NCBI RefSeq assembly: GCF_035958815.1
Contig: NZ_CP108383.1
Span: 5,270,001-5,334,000 of the forward strand
Direction of reading: 5' to 3'
DNA length: 64,000 bases
Source: Nocardia sp. NBC_01327
Lineage (GTDB): Bacteria > Actinomycetota > Actinomycetes > Mycobacteriales > Mycobacteriaceae
In this document: in pieces, positions 33,583 to 41,169 of the stretch
How the letters are laid out: each line of letters opens with the position of its first letter
Position numbering within the stretch: the stretch's first letter is position 1
Position numbers and translations under genes: made by a program
The notes under the pieces: model-generated
The model's database searches: none
Told to the model about the DNA's origin: nothing
Seen by the model: only the letters and a program-made list of their open reading frames with translations

Positions 33583-34956
33583 ATGCCTGCTGAAGTCGTG
33601 GATGCCGTGGTGGTCGGAATGGGACCGGGCGGTGAGGACGTCGCGACACGGTTGGCTCAGGCCGGATTGACGGTGGTGGGGGTGGAGGGGCGGTTACTCG
33701 GCGGCGAATGTCCGTACTACGCGTGCATACCCACGAAGATGATGGTGCGGGCGGCGGGGGTGCTGCAGGAAGCGCGGCGGGTGGACCAGCTCGCGGGCTC
33801 GGCGACGGTGACGCCGGAGTGGGCGCCGGTGGCGGCGCGCATTCGTGACGAGGCGACCGATAATTGGGATGACACCGTCGCGGTCGAGCGGTTCGAGAAG
33901 GCCGGCGGGAGCTTCGTGCGCGGGTGGGGCCGGATCTCCGCGCCGGGTGAGGTGACGGTGGCGACCGATGCGGGAGAGCGGGTCTTCCGGACAACGCGGA
34001 TCGTGCTCAATCCGGGTACCGCTCCGGCCGTTCCGCCCCTGCCCGGCCTCACGGGCACGCCCTACTGGACCAACCGCGAGGCCGTCACCACCACCGAGGT
34101 CCCGCGCTCGCTGATCGTGCTCGGCGGCGGACCGGTGGGTGCGGAATTCGCGCAGCTCTTCGCGCGCTTCGGCGCGGACGTCACCGTCATCGTGCCGCGC
34201 AGGCTGCTGCCGCAGGATGAACCGGAGGCCGGTGACCTGCTGGCGAAGGTCTTTGCGGCCGAAGGGATCACGGTGCGCACCGGTGCACACGCCGCAAGCG
34301 TGACGCATGACGGTGCGAACTTCACCGTCGAACTGGACAACGGGCAATCGGTGCGAGCGCAGCAGCTCCTGGTCGCCACCGGTCGTCGAACAGACCTGTC
34401 GGCCTTGGGAATCGGCGTGCTGGGCCTGGACGAGACCGCGAAGACCCTCCCTGTCGATGAGCGCATGCGCGCCGCCGACGGCGTCTGGGCCATCGGTGAT
34501 GTCACTGGTCAAGGGGCCTTCACGCATATGTCGATGTACCAGGCCCGCATCGCCGCGCAGGACATTCTCGGATCCTCCGACGAGACCGCGCAGTATCGAG
34601 CCGTCCCGCGCGTGACGTTCACCGACCCGGAGGTCGGTGCGGTCGGCCTCACCGAGGAGCAGGCCCGCGCCGCAGGCCTGACCGTGCGCATCGGGAGCAT
34701 CGATGTGCCCTCGACCACGCGCGGCTGGATTCACAAGGTGGGCAACGAGGGATTCATCAAACTCATCGAGGATGCCGACCGCGGCGTGCTCGTCGGCGCG
34801 ACGTCCGTGGGGCCGCAGGGCGGTGAGGTGCTCAGTGCATTGAGTGTCGCCGTCCACGCCGAGGTGCCGACCAGTACGCTGCGCCAGCTGATCTTCGCCT
34901 ACCCGACCTTCCATCGAGGCATCGAAGCCGCCCTCGATGCACTCGCTGCCGGTTAG
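33583..34956 (+). CDS. Flavin-dependent pyridine nucleotide-disulfide oxidoreductase, atypical
   Basis: 457 residues with the lipoamide dehydrogenase/mercuric reductase layout: FAD motif (VVGMGPGGEDVA, 10-21), redox disulfide Cys43/Cys48 in GGECPYYACIPTK, NAD(P) motif LGGGPVGAEFAQ (about 180-191), second FAD motif AIGDVTGQG and a dimerisation domain. The C-terminal His-Glu pair needed by lipoamide dehydrogenase (HPTxxE) is replaced: the segment reads AYPTFHRG. It therefore probably reduces a quinone, metal or other acceptor rather than dihydrolipoamide. AAAGGA precedes ATG 33583; the gene is divergent from the receiver gene. Confidence 0.9.
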   Translation: MPAEVVDAVVVGMGPGGEDVATRLAQAGLTVVGVEGRLLGGECPYYACIPTKMMVRAAGVLQEARRVDQLAGSATVTPEWAPVAARIRDEATDNWDDTVAVERFEKAGGSFVRGWGRISAPGEVTVATDAGERVFRTTRIVLNPGTAPAVPPLPGLTGTPYWTNREAVTTTEVPRSLIVLGGGPVGAEFAQLFARFGADVTVIVPRRLLPQDEPEAGDLLAKVFAAEGITVRTGAHAASVTHDGANFTVELDNGQSVRAQQLLVATGRRTDLSALGIGVLGLDETAKTLPVDERMRAADGVWAIGDVTGQGAFTHMSMYQARIAAQDILGSSDETAQYRAVPRVTFTDPEVGAVGLTEEQARAAGLTVRIGSIDVPSTTRGWIHKVGNEGFIKLIEDADRGVLVGATSVGPQGGEVLSALSVAVHAEVPTSTLRQLIFAYPTFHRGIEAALDALAAG

Positions 34957-35044
34957 GTATCGCCCCTTAATCGTTGCTGTTCACCAGCCCGCAAACGCGC
35001 GATCCTGAGAGGCATCGATATCCGAGCAAATGGGCGGTGGACGT

Positions 35045-35473
35045 ATGCGGATTTCGGAGATACTGCGGCGTAAAGGGCCGGGCGTGGTCACGATTGCACC
35101 CGATGCCACAGTGCGTGAACTGCTACGAGTGTTGAACGCGCACAATGTCGGCGCGGTGGTGGTGTCGCCGGACGGAGTGCTGATGTCGGGCATCGCCTCC
35201 GAGCGCGACATCGTGCGGCGACTGCACAGCAGAGGGGCCGAGTTATTGGAGGCACCGGTGTCGGACATCATGACCGCAGCGGTGCATATCTGCTCACCCG
35301 AGGATCAGGTCGAAACACTCAATGCCACGATGACGGAACATCGGATCCGGCATCTTCCGGTGCTCAGCGAGGGGCGCATGGTCGGCATTGTCAGCATCGG
35401 CGATGTGGTGAAGAGCCAGATCTCCGAACTGGAAGAGGAGCGCGAACACCTGGTGCGCTACCTGCACGGCTGA
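35045..35473 (+). CDS. CBS-domain pair protein
   Basis: 142 residues consisting of two CBS motifs, about 10-60 (TIAPDATVRELLRVL, then GIASERDIVRRL) and 75-130 (HICSPEDQVETLNATM, then GIVSIGDVVKSQI), with a C-terminal charged helix. Such proteins bind adenine nucleotides and modulate partner enzymes. It resembles the hypoxia-linked CBS proteins of actinobacteria. ATG 35045 (MRISEIL) fits the family start; an in-frame ATG at 35030 is the alternative. Confidence 0.88.
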   Translation: MRISEILRRKGPGVVTIAPDATVRELLRVLNAHNVGAVVVSPDGVLMSGIASERDIVRRLHSRGAELLEAPVSDIMTAAVHICSPEDQVETLNATMTEHRIRHLPVLSEGRMVGIVSIGDVVKSQISELEEEREHLVRYLHG

Positions 35474-35595
35474 GCCCTCGGGCCGCACAGCCTTCACACG
35501 GACCGAACAGCGCTCGCTTGTACGGCATGGTTCGGTCGGGACACGTGCTGTGCGGCGGGGAGTCAGCCGCGAGATGCGCTGTGTGGCGCGGGGAG

Positions 35596-36171
35596 TCAGC
35601 GGACGTCGGCGAGGGTGCGTGCGCCGGTGGCCACGTCGGTGGCGGTGGCCAGGTCGAGGTGGAGTTCGAGGTCGGGTGCGGTCGCGGGGCCGTCGTGGTG
35701 GGTGATGCCCGCCTCGGTGATGACGTAGTGCAGCGTGGTCTCGCCGATGTGCACGGTGGCGGTGCCGGCCGGGAGCAGTTCGGCCACAGCACGTCCCAGC
35801 GGGAGCGCGAACCAGTGCGCGCGGACGGCGTCGGTGGCGCGGCGGTCGCCGAGCAGCTGCGTGCCCCAGATCGAGAGCGCGTCCAGCGCGGGGCGTAATG
35901 CGGTGCCTGCCTCAGTGAGTTCGTAGACCGCGGTCGCCGCGCGGGGGCCGACGCGGCGGCGGGTGAGGATGCCGTCGCGTTCCAGATCCTTGAGCCGGGC
36001 GGCCAGCACATCGGTGCTGATACCGGGCAGATCGGCGAACAGATCACTGTATCGGCGCGGGCCGGAACACAATTCGCGGACGACCAGCAGGTTCCAGCGG
36101 TCGCCGACAATGTCGAGGGCGCGGCTGACGGTGCAGTAGTGGTCGTAGCTTCGGCGTGACACGTCTCCCAC
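35596..36171 (-). CDS. HxlR-family transcriptional regulator with C-terminal SCP2-like extension
   Basis: About 191 residues. The winged helix covers about 10-100 (YCTVSRALDIVGDRWNLLVV, then SDLFADLPGISTDVLAARL). The C-terminal 80 residues (AVAELLPAGTATVHIGETTLHYV onward) resemble the sterol-carrier-like domain seen in some HxlR proteins and may bind a hydrophobic ligand. The frame is open to 36240 but that start would cover the operator; I prefer GTG 36171 with AGG upstream (GTG 36162 is possible). Divergent from the aminotransferase. Confidence 0.85.
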   Translation of the reverse strand: MGDVSRRSYDHYCTVSRALDIVGDRWNLLVVRELCSGPRRYSDLFADLPGISTDVLAARLKDLERDGILTRRRVGPRAATAVYELTEAGTALRPALDALSIWGTQLLGDRRATDAVRAHWFALPLGRAVAELLPAGTATVHIGETTLHYVITEAGITHHDGPATAPDLELHLDLATATDVATGARTLADVR

Positions 36172-36203
36172 TGTAACCTGGAACTTGGAAAAACAAAGTG
36201 CAA

Positions 36204-36220
36204 ACTTGGAAATTCCAAGT
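36204..36220. promoter_or_regulatory. HxlR operator candidate, perfect palindrome
   Basis: ACTTGGAA-a-TTCCAAGT, a 17-base perfect palindrome centred between the HxlR regulator and the aminotransferase. A half-site with the same AACTTGGAAA core lies 22 bases away at 36182-36191. Spacing of about two turns suggests cooperative binding of dimers. Confidence 0.7.
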
Positions 36221-36255
36221 AGAGTGTGGCTCAACCGCATTCAGAAGGGACGTCC

Positions 36256-37467
36256 ATGCAGGTCAAGCAGTCGAGCAAGCTGGCGGGTGTGTCGTACGAG
36301 ATCCGCGGACCGGTGGCCGAACACGCGGCCCGGCTCGAGGCCGAGGGCCACCACGTGGTCAAGCTCAATACCGGCAACCCGCTGCCGTTCGGATTCGAAG
36401 CACCGGCGGACCTGCTGCAGGACATGATCCGCAATCTGCCGGCGTCCAGCGGGTACTCCTCCTCCAAGGGGCTGCTGTCGGCGCGGCGCGCGGTGGTGCA
36501 GTACTACCAGACCCTCGGGGTCGAGGATGTCGACGTCGAAGAGGTCTACCTCGGCAACGGCGTCTCCGAATTGATCATGATGGCCATGACGGCGCTGCTG
36601 GAGAACGGCGACGAAGTACTCGTTCCCGCACCGGATTTCCCGCTCTGGACCGCGGCCACCGCGCTCAATGGCGGTAAGCCCGTGCACTACATCTGCGATG
36701 AGGGCGCCGACTGGTTCCCGGATGTGGCCGATATCGAATCCAAGGTCACCGACCGCACGCGGGCCATCGTGCTCATCAATCCGAACAATCCCACGGGTGC
36801 GGTGTACTCGCCCGAGGTGGTGCGGCAGGTACTCGAGGTCGCGCGGCGGCACAACCTGGTGGTGTTCTCCGACGAGATCTACGACAAGATCCTGTACGAC
36901 GATCTGAAGCACACGGCGACCGCTTCGCTCGCGCCGGACCTGCTGGTCCTGACCTTCTCCGGGCTGTCGAAGTCCTATCGGGCCGCCGGATTCCGCTCCG
37001 GGTGGCTGGTGGTTTCCGGGCCGACGCAGCATGCGCAGAACTATCTCGAAGGCCTGACCATGCTCGCGGGTCTGCGTCTGTGCGCGAATGTGCCTGCGCA
37101 GCAAGCTATTCAGGCGGCGCTCGGCGGGCATCAGAGCATTTTCGATCTCACCGCGTCCGGCGGGCGGCTGCACGAGCAGCGTGATCGCGCCTGGGAGGCC
37201 CTCAATGCCATTCCCGGCATCTCGTGTGTGAAGCCCAAGGGTGCGCTGTACGCCTTCCCGCGCATCGATCTCGAGATGTACCCGATCCACAATGACGAGC
37301 AGTTCGTGCTGGACCTGCTGCTGCAGGAGAAGATCCACATCGTGCAGGGCACGGGCTTCAATTGGCCGCGCCCCGACCACTTCCGCATTGTGACGCTGCC
37401 GCACGCCGATGACCTGGAGGCGATCATCGAGCGCATCGGCCGCTTTCTGGCCACCTACCGGCAGTGA
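36256..37467 (+). CDS. PLP-dependent aminotransferase (alanine/aspartate type, AlaA-like)
   Basis: 403 residues, fold-type I class. The PLP lysine is Lys239 in SGLSKSYRAAGFRSGW, with NPNNPTGAVY and the Asp-Tyr pair FSDEIYDKI upstream. Overall it looks like AlaA-type glutamate-pyruvate transaminases of actinobacteria. ATG 36256 follows AAGGGA. It is divergent from an HxlR regulator over an exact palindrome, so it is probably regulated, unusual for a housekeeping transaminase. Confidence 0.9.
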   Translation: MQVKQSSKLAGVSYEIRGPVAEHAARLEAEGHHVVKLNTGNPLPFGFEAPADLLQDMIRNLPASSGYSSSKGLLSARRAVVQYYQTLGVEDVDVEEVYLGNGVSELIMMAMTALLENGDEVLVPAPDFPLWTAATALNGGKPVHYICDEGADWFPDVADIESKVTDRTRAIVLINPNNPTGAVYSPEVVRQVLEVARRHNLVVFSDEIYDKILYDDLKHTATASLAPDLLVLTFSGLSKSYRAAGFRSGWLVVSGPTQHAQNYLEGLTMLAGLRLCANVPAQQAIQAALGGHQSIFDLTASGGRLHEQRDRAWEALNAIPGISCVKPKGALYAFPRIDLEMYPIHNDEQFVLDLLLQEKIHIVQGTGFNWPRPDHFRIVTLPHADDLEAIIERIGRFLATYRQ

Positions 37468-37576
37468 CGGGCGACGCGAAAAAATATCTCGAGAAATGTC
37501 CGGAGATACGTCGAAGTGATGTGATGGGCTCCGACCAGTAGGTGAAAGCAGGTCACCAACTCGTCAGGAGCCCATC

Positions 37577-38035
37577 ATGAGCACCACCGTCACCACCTTC
37601 CTCTGGTTCGACACCCAGGCCGAGGAGGCCGCCGAGTTCTACACCTCGCTGGTCCCCGGTTCCCGGATCACCGATATCTCGCGCGGTCCCGATGGCGCGG
37701 CCTTCATCGTCTCCCTCGAATTGGCAGGTCACTCCCTGACTCTGCTCAATGGCGGCCCCGCACACCCGCACACCGATGCCGCCTCCATTCAGGCCGTCGT
37801 CGACGGCCAGGAAGAGGTCGACCGCCTCTGGGACGCCTTCACCGCCGAGGGCAAGCCCGGCCCCTGCGGCTGGCTCACCGACAAGTACGGCCTGTCCTGG
37901 CAGGTGGTTCCCTCCGGCCTCCCGCAACTCATGGGCGGCACCGACCCCGCCCGCAGCGCCGCGGCCTCCACCGCCTTGCGCACCATGTCCAAGATCGACC
38001 TGAAAACCCTCCAGGACGCCTACGACAACGCCTGA
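37577..38035 (+). CDS. VOC-fold protein of the PhnB / 3-demethylubiquinone-like group
   Basis: 152 residues: TTFLWFDTQAEEAAEFYTSL at the start, FIVSLELAGHSLTLLNGGP and the long DRLWDAFTAEGKPGPCGWLTDKYGLSWQVVP segment are hallmarks of the PhnB-like family. Function is poorly defined (possible dioxygenase or resistance protein). AGGAG precedes ATG 37577. It is followed by a strong hairpin at 38050. Confidence 0.85.
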   Translation: MSTTVTTFLWFDTQAEEAAEFYTSLVPGSRITDISRGPDGAAFIVSLELAGHSLTLLNGGPAHPHTDAASIQAVVDGQEEVDRLWDAFTAEGKPGPCGWLTDKYGLSWQVVPSGLPQLMGGTDPARSAAASTALRTMSKIDLKTLQDAYDNA

Positions 38036-38049
38036 CCCAGCACACCGCA

Positions 38050-38082
38050 TTCGGCCGGCTCGGAATCACCGAGCCGGCCGAA
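38050..38082. terminator. Bidirectional hairpin terminator
   Basis: TTCGGCCGGCTCGG-aatca-CCGAGCCGGCCGAA, a perfect 14-base stem between the convergent VOC gene (ends 38035) and the DUF4352 gene (ends 38116). Confidence 0.85.
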
Positions 38083-38120
38083 TCATGCGGTAGCTATTGC
38101 CGAATCATGCCGTAGCTATT
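38079..38120. repeat. 22-base tandem duplication at the end of the DUF4352 gene
   Basis: CGAATCATGCGGTAGCTATT at 38079-38098 and CGAATCATGCCGTAGCTATT at 38101-38120 differ at one base, period 22. The second copy contains the stop codon of the minus-strand gene, so the first is a duplicated gene end beside the terminator. Confidence 0.75.
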
Positions 38121-38712
38121 TCAGAGCGACGCGGGCACCGCCCGAGAACATCGAATCGTGGAACTCGACGGTGACCGGGACCGTGCCCTTGGGAACATCG
38201 AACGGGATGCTCACGGAAATCTTGTTGCCCGGATTGATATCTGCGGTGAGGTCGGTGTTGACCGCAAGCTCAGCCGAGGTGTCATTGCTGTACTGCTTGC
38301 CCTGATCGTCGATCAGCTTCTGATTCTCACCGAAGTAGCTCTGCGCCTTGTCCCCGATATTGGTGATGGAGACATGCAGGAGGACGTACTCGCCCTGTGC
38401 GGTCTTCCGCAGGATGTCATTGTCGCCGACCGTCGCGACAGGGGGATCGACCGCGGTGACCGCGAAGGCGAACTTGCCGTCCCGCACTTCCGAACCGGCC
38501 GCCGCCACCGCCGAGGTCTTGTCGGTGCTCTTCGAAACCTCGTGTGCCGCAGTCCCGACCAGGGCGAAGCACCCGCCGAAGAACAGCACGACCACAGCGA
38601 GCAGAATCCAGGGCCAGACCTTCCGCTTCTTTCTGGGCGGCGGGGGATATCCCTGCCCATACATCGGCGGGCCACCTGGAGGTGGAGGTACCGGCTGATT
38701 CGGAATGGACAT
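38116..38712 (-). CDS. Membrane-anchored DUF4352 protein
   Basis: 198 residues: a Pro/Gly-rich cytosolic N-terminus (PVPPPPGGPPMYGQGYPPPP), a basic stretch RKKRK, one membrane helix (about 34-52) and an extracellular immunoglobulin-like DUF4352 domain (about 75-198). The last domain is found in actinobacterial envelope proteins and has no known enzyme function. ATG 38712 has AAGG six to ten bases upstream; the longer frame lacks this. Confidence 0.82.
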   Translation of the reverse strand: MSIPNQPVPPPPGGPPMYGQGYPPPPRKKRKVWPWILLAVVVLFFGGCFALVGTAAHEVSKSTDKTSAVAAAGSEVRDGKFAFAVTAVDPPVATVGDNDILRKTAQGEYVLLHVSITNIGDKAQSYFGENQKLIDDQGKQYSNDTSAELAVNTDLTADINPGNKISVSIPFDVPKGTVPVTVEFHDSMFSGGARVALK

Positions 38713-38904
38713 GGGCAACCTTCGATTCACTGTTCGCGCAAGGGCCGACCCTTCCCTTGCGGATGGATCGATCAATGTTGCCAATTATGAACCGGTTTCG
38801 CGGAATTGATCGCGGATCGAATTATCGAGAAGGCCGCGGAGCATTTAAAAGGCCTTGCAGGAGAGGATATCCGGACATATCTCCCGTAGGAAACTCCCCG
38901 GCAT

Positions 38905-40086
38905 CTAATTATTAGCTGATGCTCGATGGCTGACGCATATTCCCAGGACCAGTAGGGCCGTGATGCCCCCGCACATCAGGACCGCGGAGGGGGAGGTGCG
39001 GTCCAGAAGGATGCCGCCGGCCAGGGCGCTCAGGGAGAAGGTTGCCTGGAAGGAGGAGGTGAAGAGGACGGAGGAGACTTCGGCGTGGTGGGGGACGGCG
39101 CGGGCGAAGCAGGTTTGCAGGATGACTGGCACGCCGCCGTAGCCGATACCCCAGATGATCAGTAGGGCTGCGGCGCCGAGTTCACCTCGGCCGAGGGTCG
39201 GCAGTAGCAGCATGGCGGCTGCCATCGATGCGGCGGCGGAGATCAGGGCGGCACGGGGGTGGCGGGTAATCATGCTGCCGCCGAGGGCATTTCCGGCGAT
39301 ACCTGCGATGCCGTAGATCAATAGGAGGGCGGTGACGCTGCTGACGCCGGTCACCTGCTGCAGGAATGGCGTGATGTAGGTGTAGGTGCCGAATTGTGCG
39401 AGGAGGATGAGAAATGTTGTGAGTAAGGCAAATCGGGCGCCGGGGGCGCTCAGGCCTGTACGCAATGTCGTCCAGTCGAGGGCCTGATGAGCGGGGAGAG
39501 CGGGCAGGGACAGCATCAGCAGTGCCAGGACCGCGGCCGACAGGATGCCCAGCACCACGAAGGCGGTGCGCCAGCCTGCGATATTGCCGACGAATGTTCC
39601 TGCGGGAACGCCGAGTACCGAGCCGAGCGGGACGGCCGCGAAGACGACCGTTGTCGCGCGGGCCGCAGCGGCCGGTGGCACCAGCCGCTGCGCCAATCCC
39701 GCTGCGATGGACCAGTAACCGCCGATCGTGATGCCGAGCAGGACACGGGATGCCAGCACCAGCCAGAAATCCGGGGCGAGTGCGGCAATCAGATTGGCCG
39801 CCACCAGAAGTAGCGTGCAACCGCACAGCAGCAGCTTGCGATCGATGCGCGCCGCCGCCACGGTGACCACGGGTGCGGCGATCGCGGCGAGCAGTCCGGG
39901 CATGGTCATCATGAGTCCGGCCATGCCGTCGGAGACTGCGAAGTCCGAGCCGATCGAGGTCAGCAGCCCGATGGGCAGGATCTCCGTGGTCACGATCGAG
40001 AAGATCCCCAGCATCACCGCGACAACGCCGAGCCACCGGATCATTCCGGGTCTGGTTCCGTGAGTGGGCGCAAGAAGTATGGACAC
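38905..40086 (-). CDS. MFS transporter, DHA1-type exporter
   Basis: 393 residues and 12 membrane helices. The start VVAVMLGIFSIVTTEILPIGLL, the loop RIDRKLLL and helix five SVLGVPAGTFVGNIAGWR place it with the AraJ/NepI-like efflux group (sugars, nucleosides or drugs). Start GTG 40086 is tentative as no strong ribosome site is seen. A short unknown gene precedes it on the same strand, 86 bases away. Confidence 0.87.
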   Translation of the reverse strand: MSILLAPTHGTRPGMIRWLGVVAVMLGIFSIVTTEILPIGLLTSIGSDFAVSDGMAGLMMTMPGLLAAIAAPVVTVAAARIDRKLLLCGCTLLLVAANLIAALAPDFWLVLASRVLLGITIGGYWSIAAGLAQRLVPPAAAARATTVVFAAVPLGSVLGVPAGTFVGNIAGWRTAFVVLGILSAAVLALLMLSLPALPAHQALDWTTLRTGLSAPGARFALLTTFLILLAQFGTYTYITPFLQQVTGVSSVTALLLIYGIAGIAGNALGGSMITRHPRAALISAAASMAAAMLLLPTLGRGELGAAALLIIWGIGYGGVPVILQTCFARAVPHHAEVSSVLFTSSFQATFSLSALAGGILLDRTSPSAVLMCGGITALLVLGICVSHRASANN

Positions 40087-40172
40087 AAGTTCCAGTCCAG
40101 CAACTAGCGCGCCCGATCACCGGCGGGTCTACGCCACCATAGTGCGGCCGAGCAAGATCACCGGGAATGATT

Positions 40173-40532
40173 TCAGCGATCCATCCCTCGATCGCGGTGG
40201 TGCGGATTGCCGTACGGCCGGCGAGGTTCGATGGTTCTGAGATCCTCGGGGTTCAAGGCGAAGCGGCGCGGTCCGGTGTGCGGCGGACGGGACGGGTCGG
40301 CGCCCGCCGCGCCCGAGTGGCGGCTCGCGGCATTGATGAGGTGCAGCGTGGCGACGAGGAAGTCCATCAATTCCAGGCCCAGCGGACCGGTGTAGTCGTA
40401 GTCCGAGAGTTTCCGCAGCTCCTCGGCGAAGCGGATTCTCAGCCGACTCGCGTCCTCGGAGGCGTAGGCGCCCTCGGCGATGCGCTGCGCATCCCGCGCA
40501 ATAGCGTTCAATCGATCTGCGCTGTAGGTCAT
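40173..40532 (-). CDS. Hypothetical protein
   Basis: 119 residues that I do not recognise. The first 75 are helical and charged (ADRLNAIARDAQRIAEGAYA, then FAEELRKLSDYD); the rest is Pro/Arg-rich and likely disordered. Start ATG 40532 follows GCGCGAG. It has normal actinobacterial codon use. It lies between an MFS gene and a MarR gene on the same strand, but the terminator at 40635 separates it from the latter. Confidence 0.65.
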   Translation of the reverse strand: MTYSADRLNAIARDAQRIAEGAYASEDASRLRIRFAEELRKLSDYDYTGPLGLELMDFLVATLHLINAASRHSGAAGADPSRPPHTGPRRFALNPEDLRTIEPRRPYGNPHHRDRGMDR

Positions 40533-40634
40533 CTCGCGCCTGCCTTCATCGGCTGGTGCCACCACAGCCGGATTTCAGGGTACCGCGTTCACGATGCGAG
40601 CAACGCTGCTCCGCAGGGTTCGGGTGCACGCACA

Positions 40635-40675
40635 TCGGCCTCTCGACAGCGGTTTACGCACTGTCGAGAGGCCGA
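40635..40675. terminator. Terminator of the MFS-MarR operon
   Basis: TCGGCCTCTCGACAG at 40635-40649 and its exact complement at 40661-40675, an 11-base loop between, located 10 bases after the stop of the MarR gene (minus strand). Confidence 0.85.
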
Positions 40676-40685
40676 ATGCTGTTGC

Positions 40686-41165
40686 TCAGGAAGGGTTGGT
40701 CTCCTGATCGAGCGCGTCGATCAGAAAGCCGAGCGAGCCCTTGAGCGCCTCACGCTGCGGCTCGTCGAGGCGCGCCATGGCCGCTGCGAAGCGTTGAATA
40801 CGGGCGGAGGTCAGGCCGGTGACCAGATCGTGAGCACGGGAGGTTGCGCTCAGGAGTTGGGCACGGCCATCCTCCGGATCGGCGTCGCGGACGATATAGC
40901 CCGCTTTCTCCAAACCGGTGACCATGCGCGACATGGTCGGTGCGCTGACACGTTCGACATTCGCCAGATCGCTCAGTCGCATCGGCCCGCCGCGCGCGAC
41001 CGAAGCCAGGGCCGAGGCGGCGCCGGGGCTGAGCTGACCCAGGTCACCGGAGGTGCGGAGCAGCCGCAGCAGGCGGCCGATCGAGTGGTAGAGATCGGCC
41101 GCCTCCGTGAGCTGATCGGGGTCGGCGACACCCGTGGACTGTTGCAGCGTGGCCTCCTCGATCAT
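40686..41165 (-). CDS. MarR-family regulator
   Basis: 159 residues with the MarR winged helix (about 45-110; RLSDLANVERVSAPTMSRMV and the wing DPEDGRAQLLSAT). It begins four bases after the stop of the upstream MFS exporter, so the two are cotranscribed and it likely represses the pair in the absence of substrate. The longer frame to 41213 would overlap the MFS gene end. Confidence 0.9.
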   Translation of the reverse strand: MIEEATLQQSTGVADPDQLTEAADLYHSIGRLLRLLRTSGDLGQLSPGAASALASVARGGPMRLSDLANVERVSAPTMSRMVTGLEKAGYIVRDADPEDGRAQLLSATSRAHDLVTGLTSARIQRFAAAMARLDEPQREALKGSLGFLIDALDQETNPS

Positions 41166-41169
41166 CGGG

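Noticed and set aside
36172..36240. Longer HxlR regulator starting at 36240
   Set aside because: The extra residues would be encoded by the perfect operator palindrome itself.
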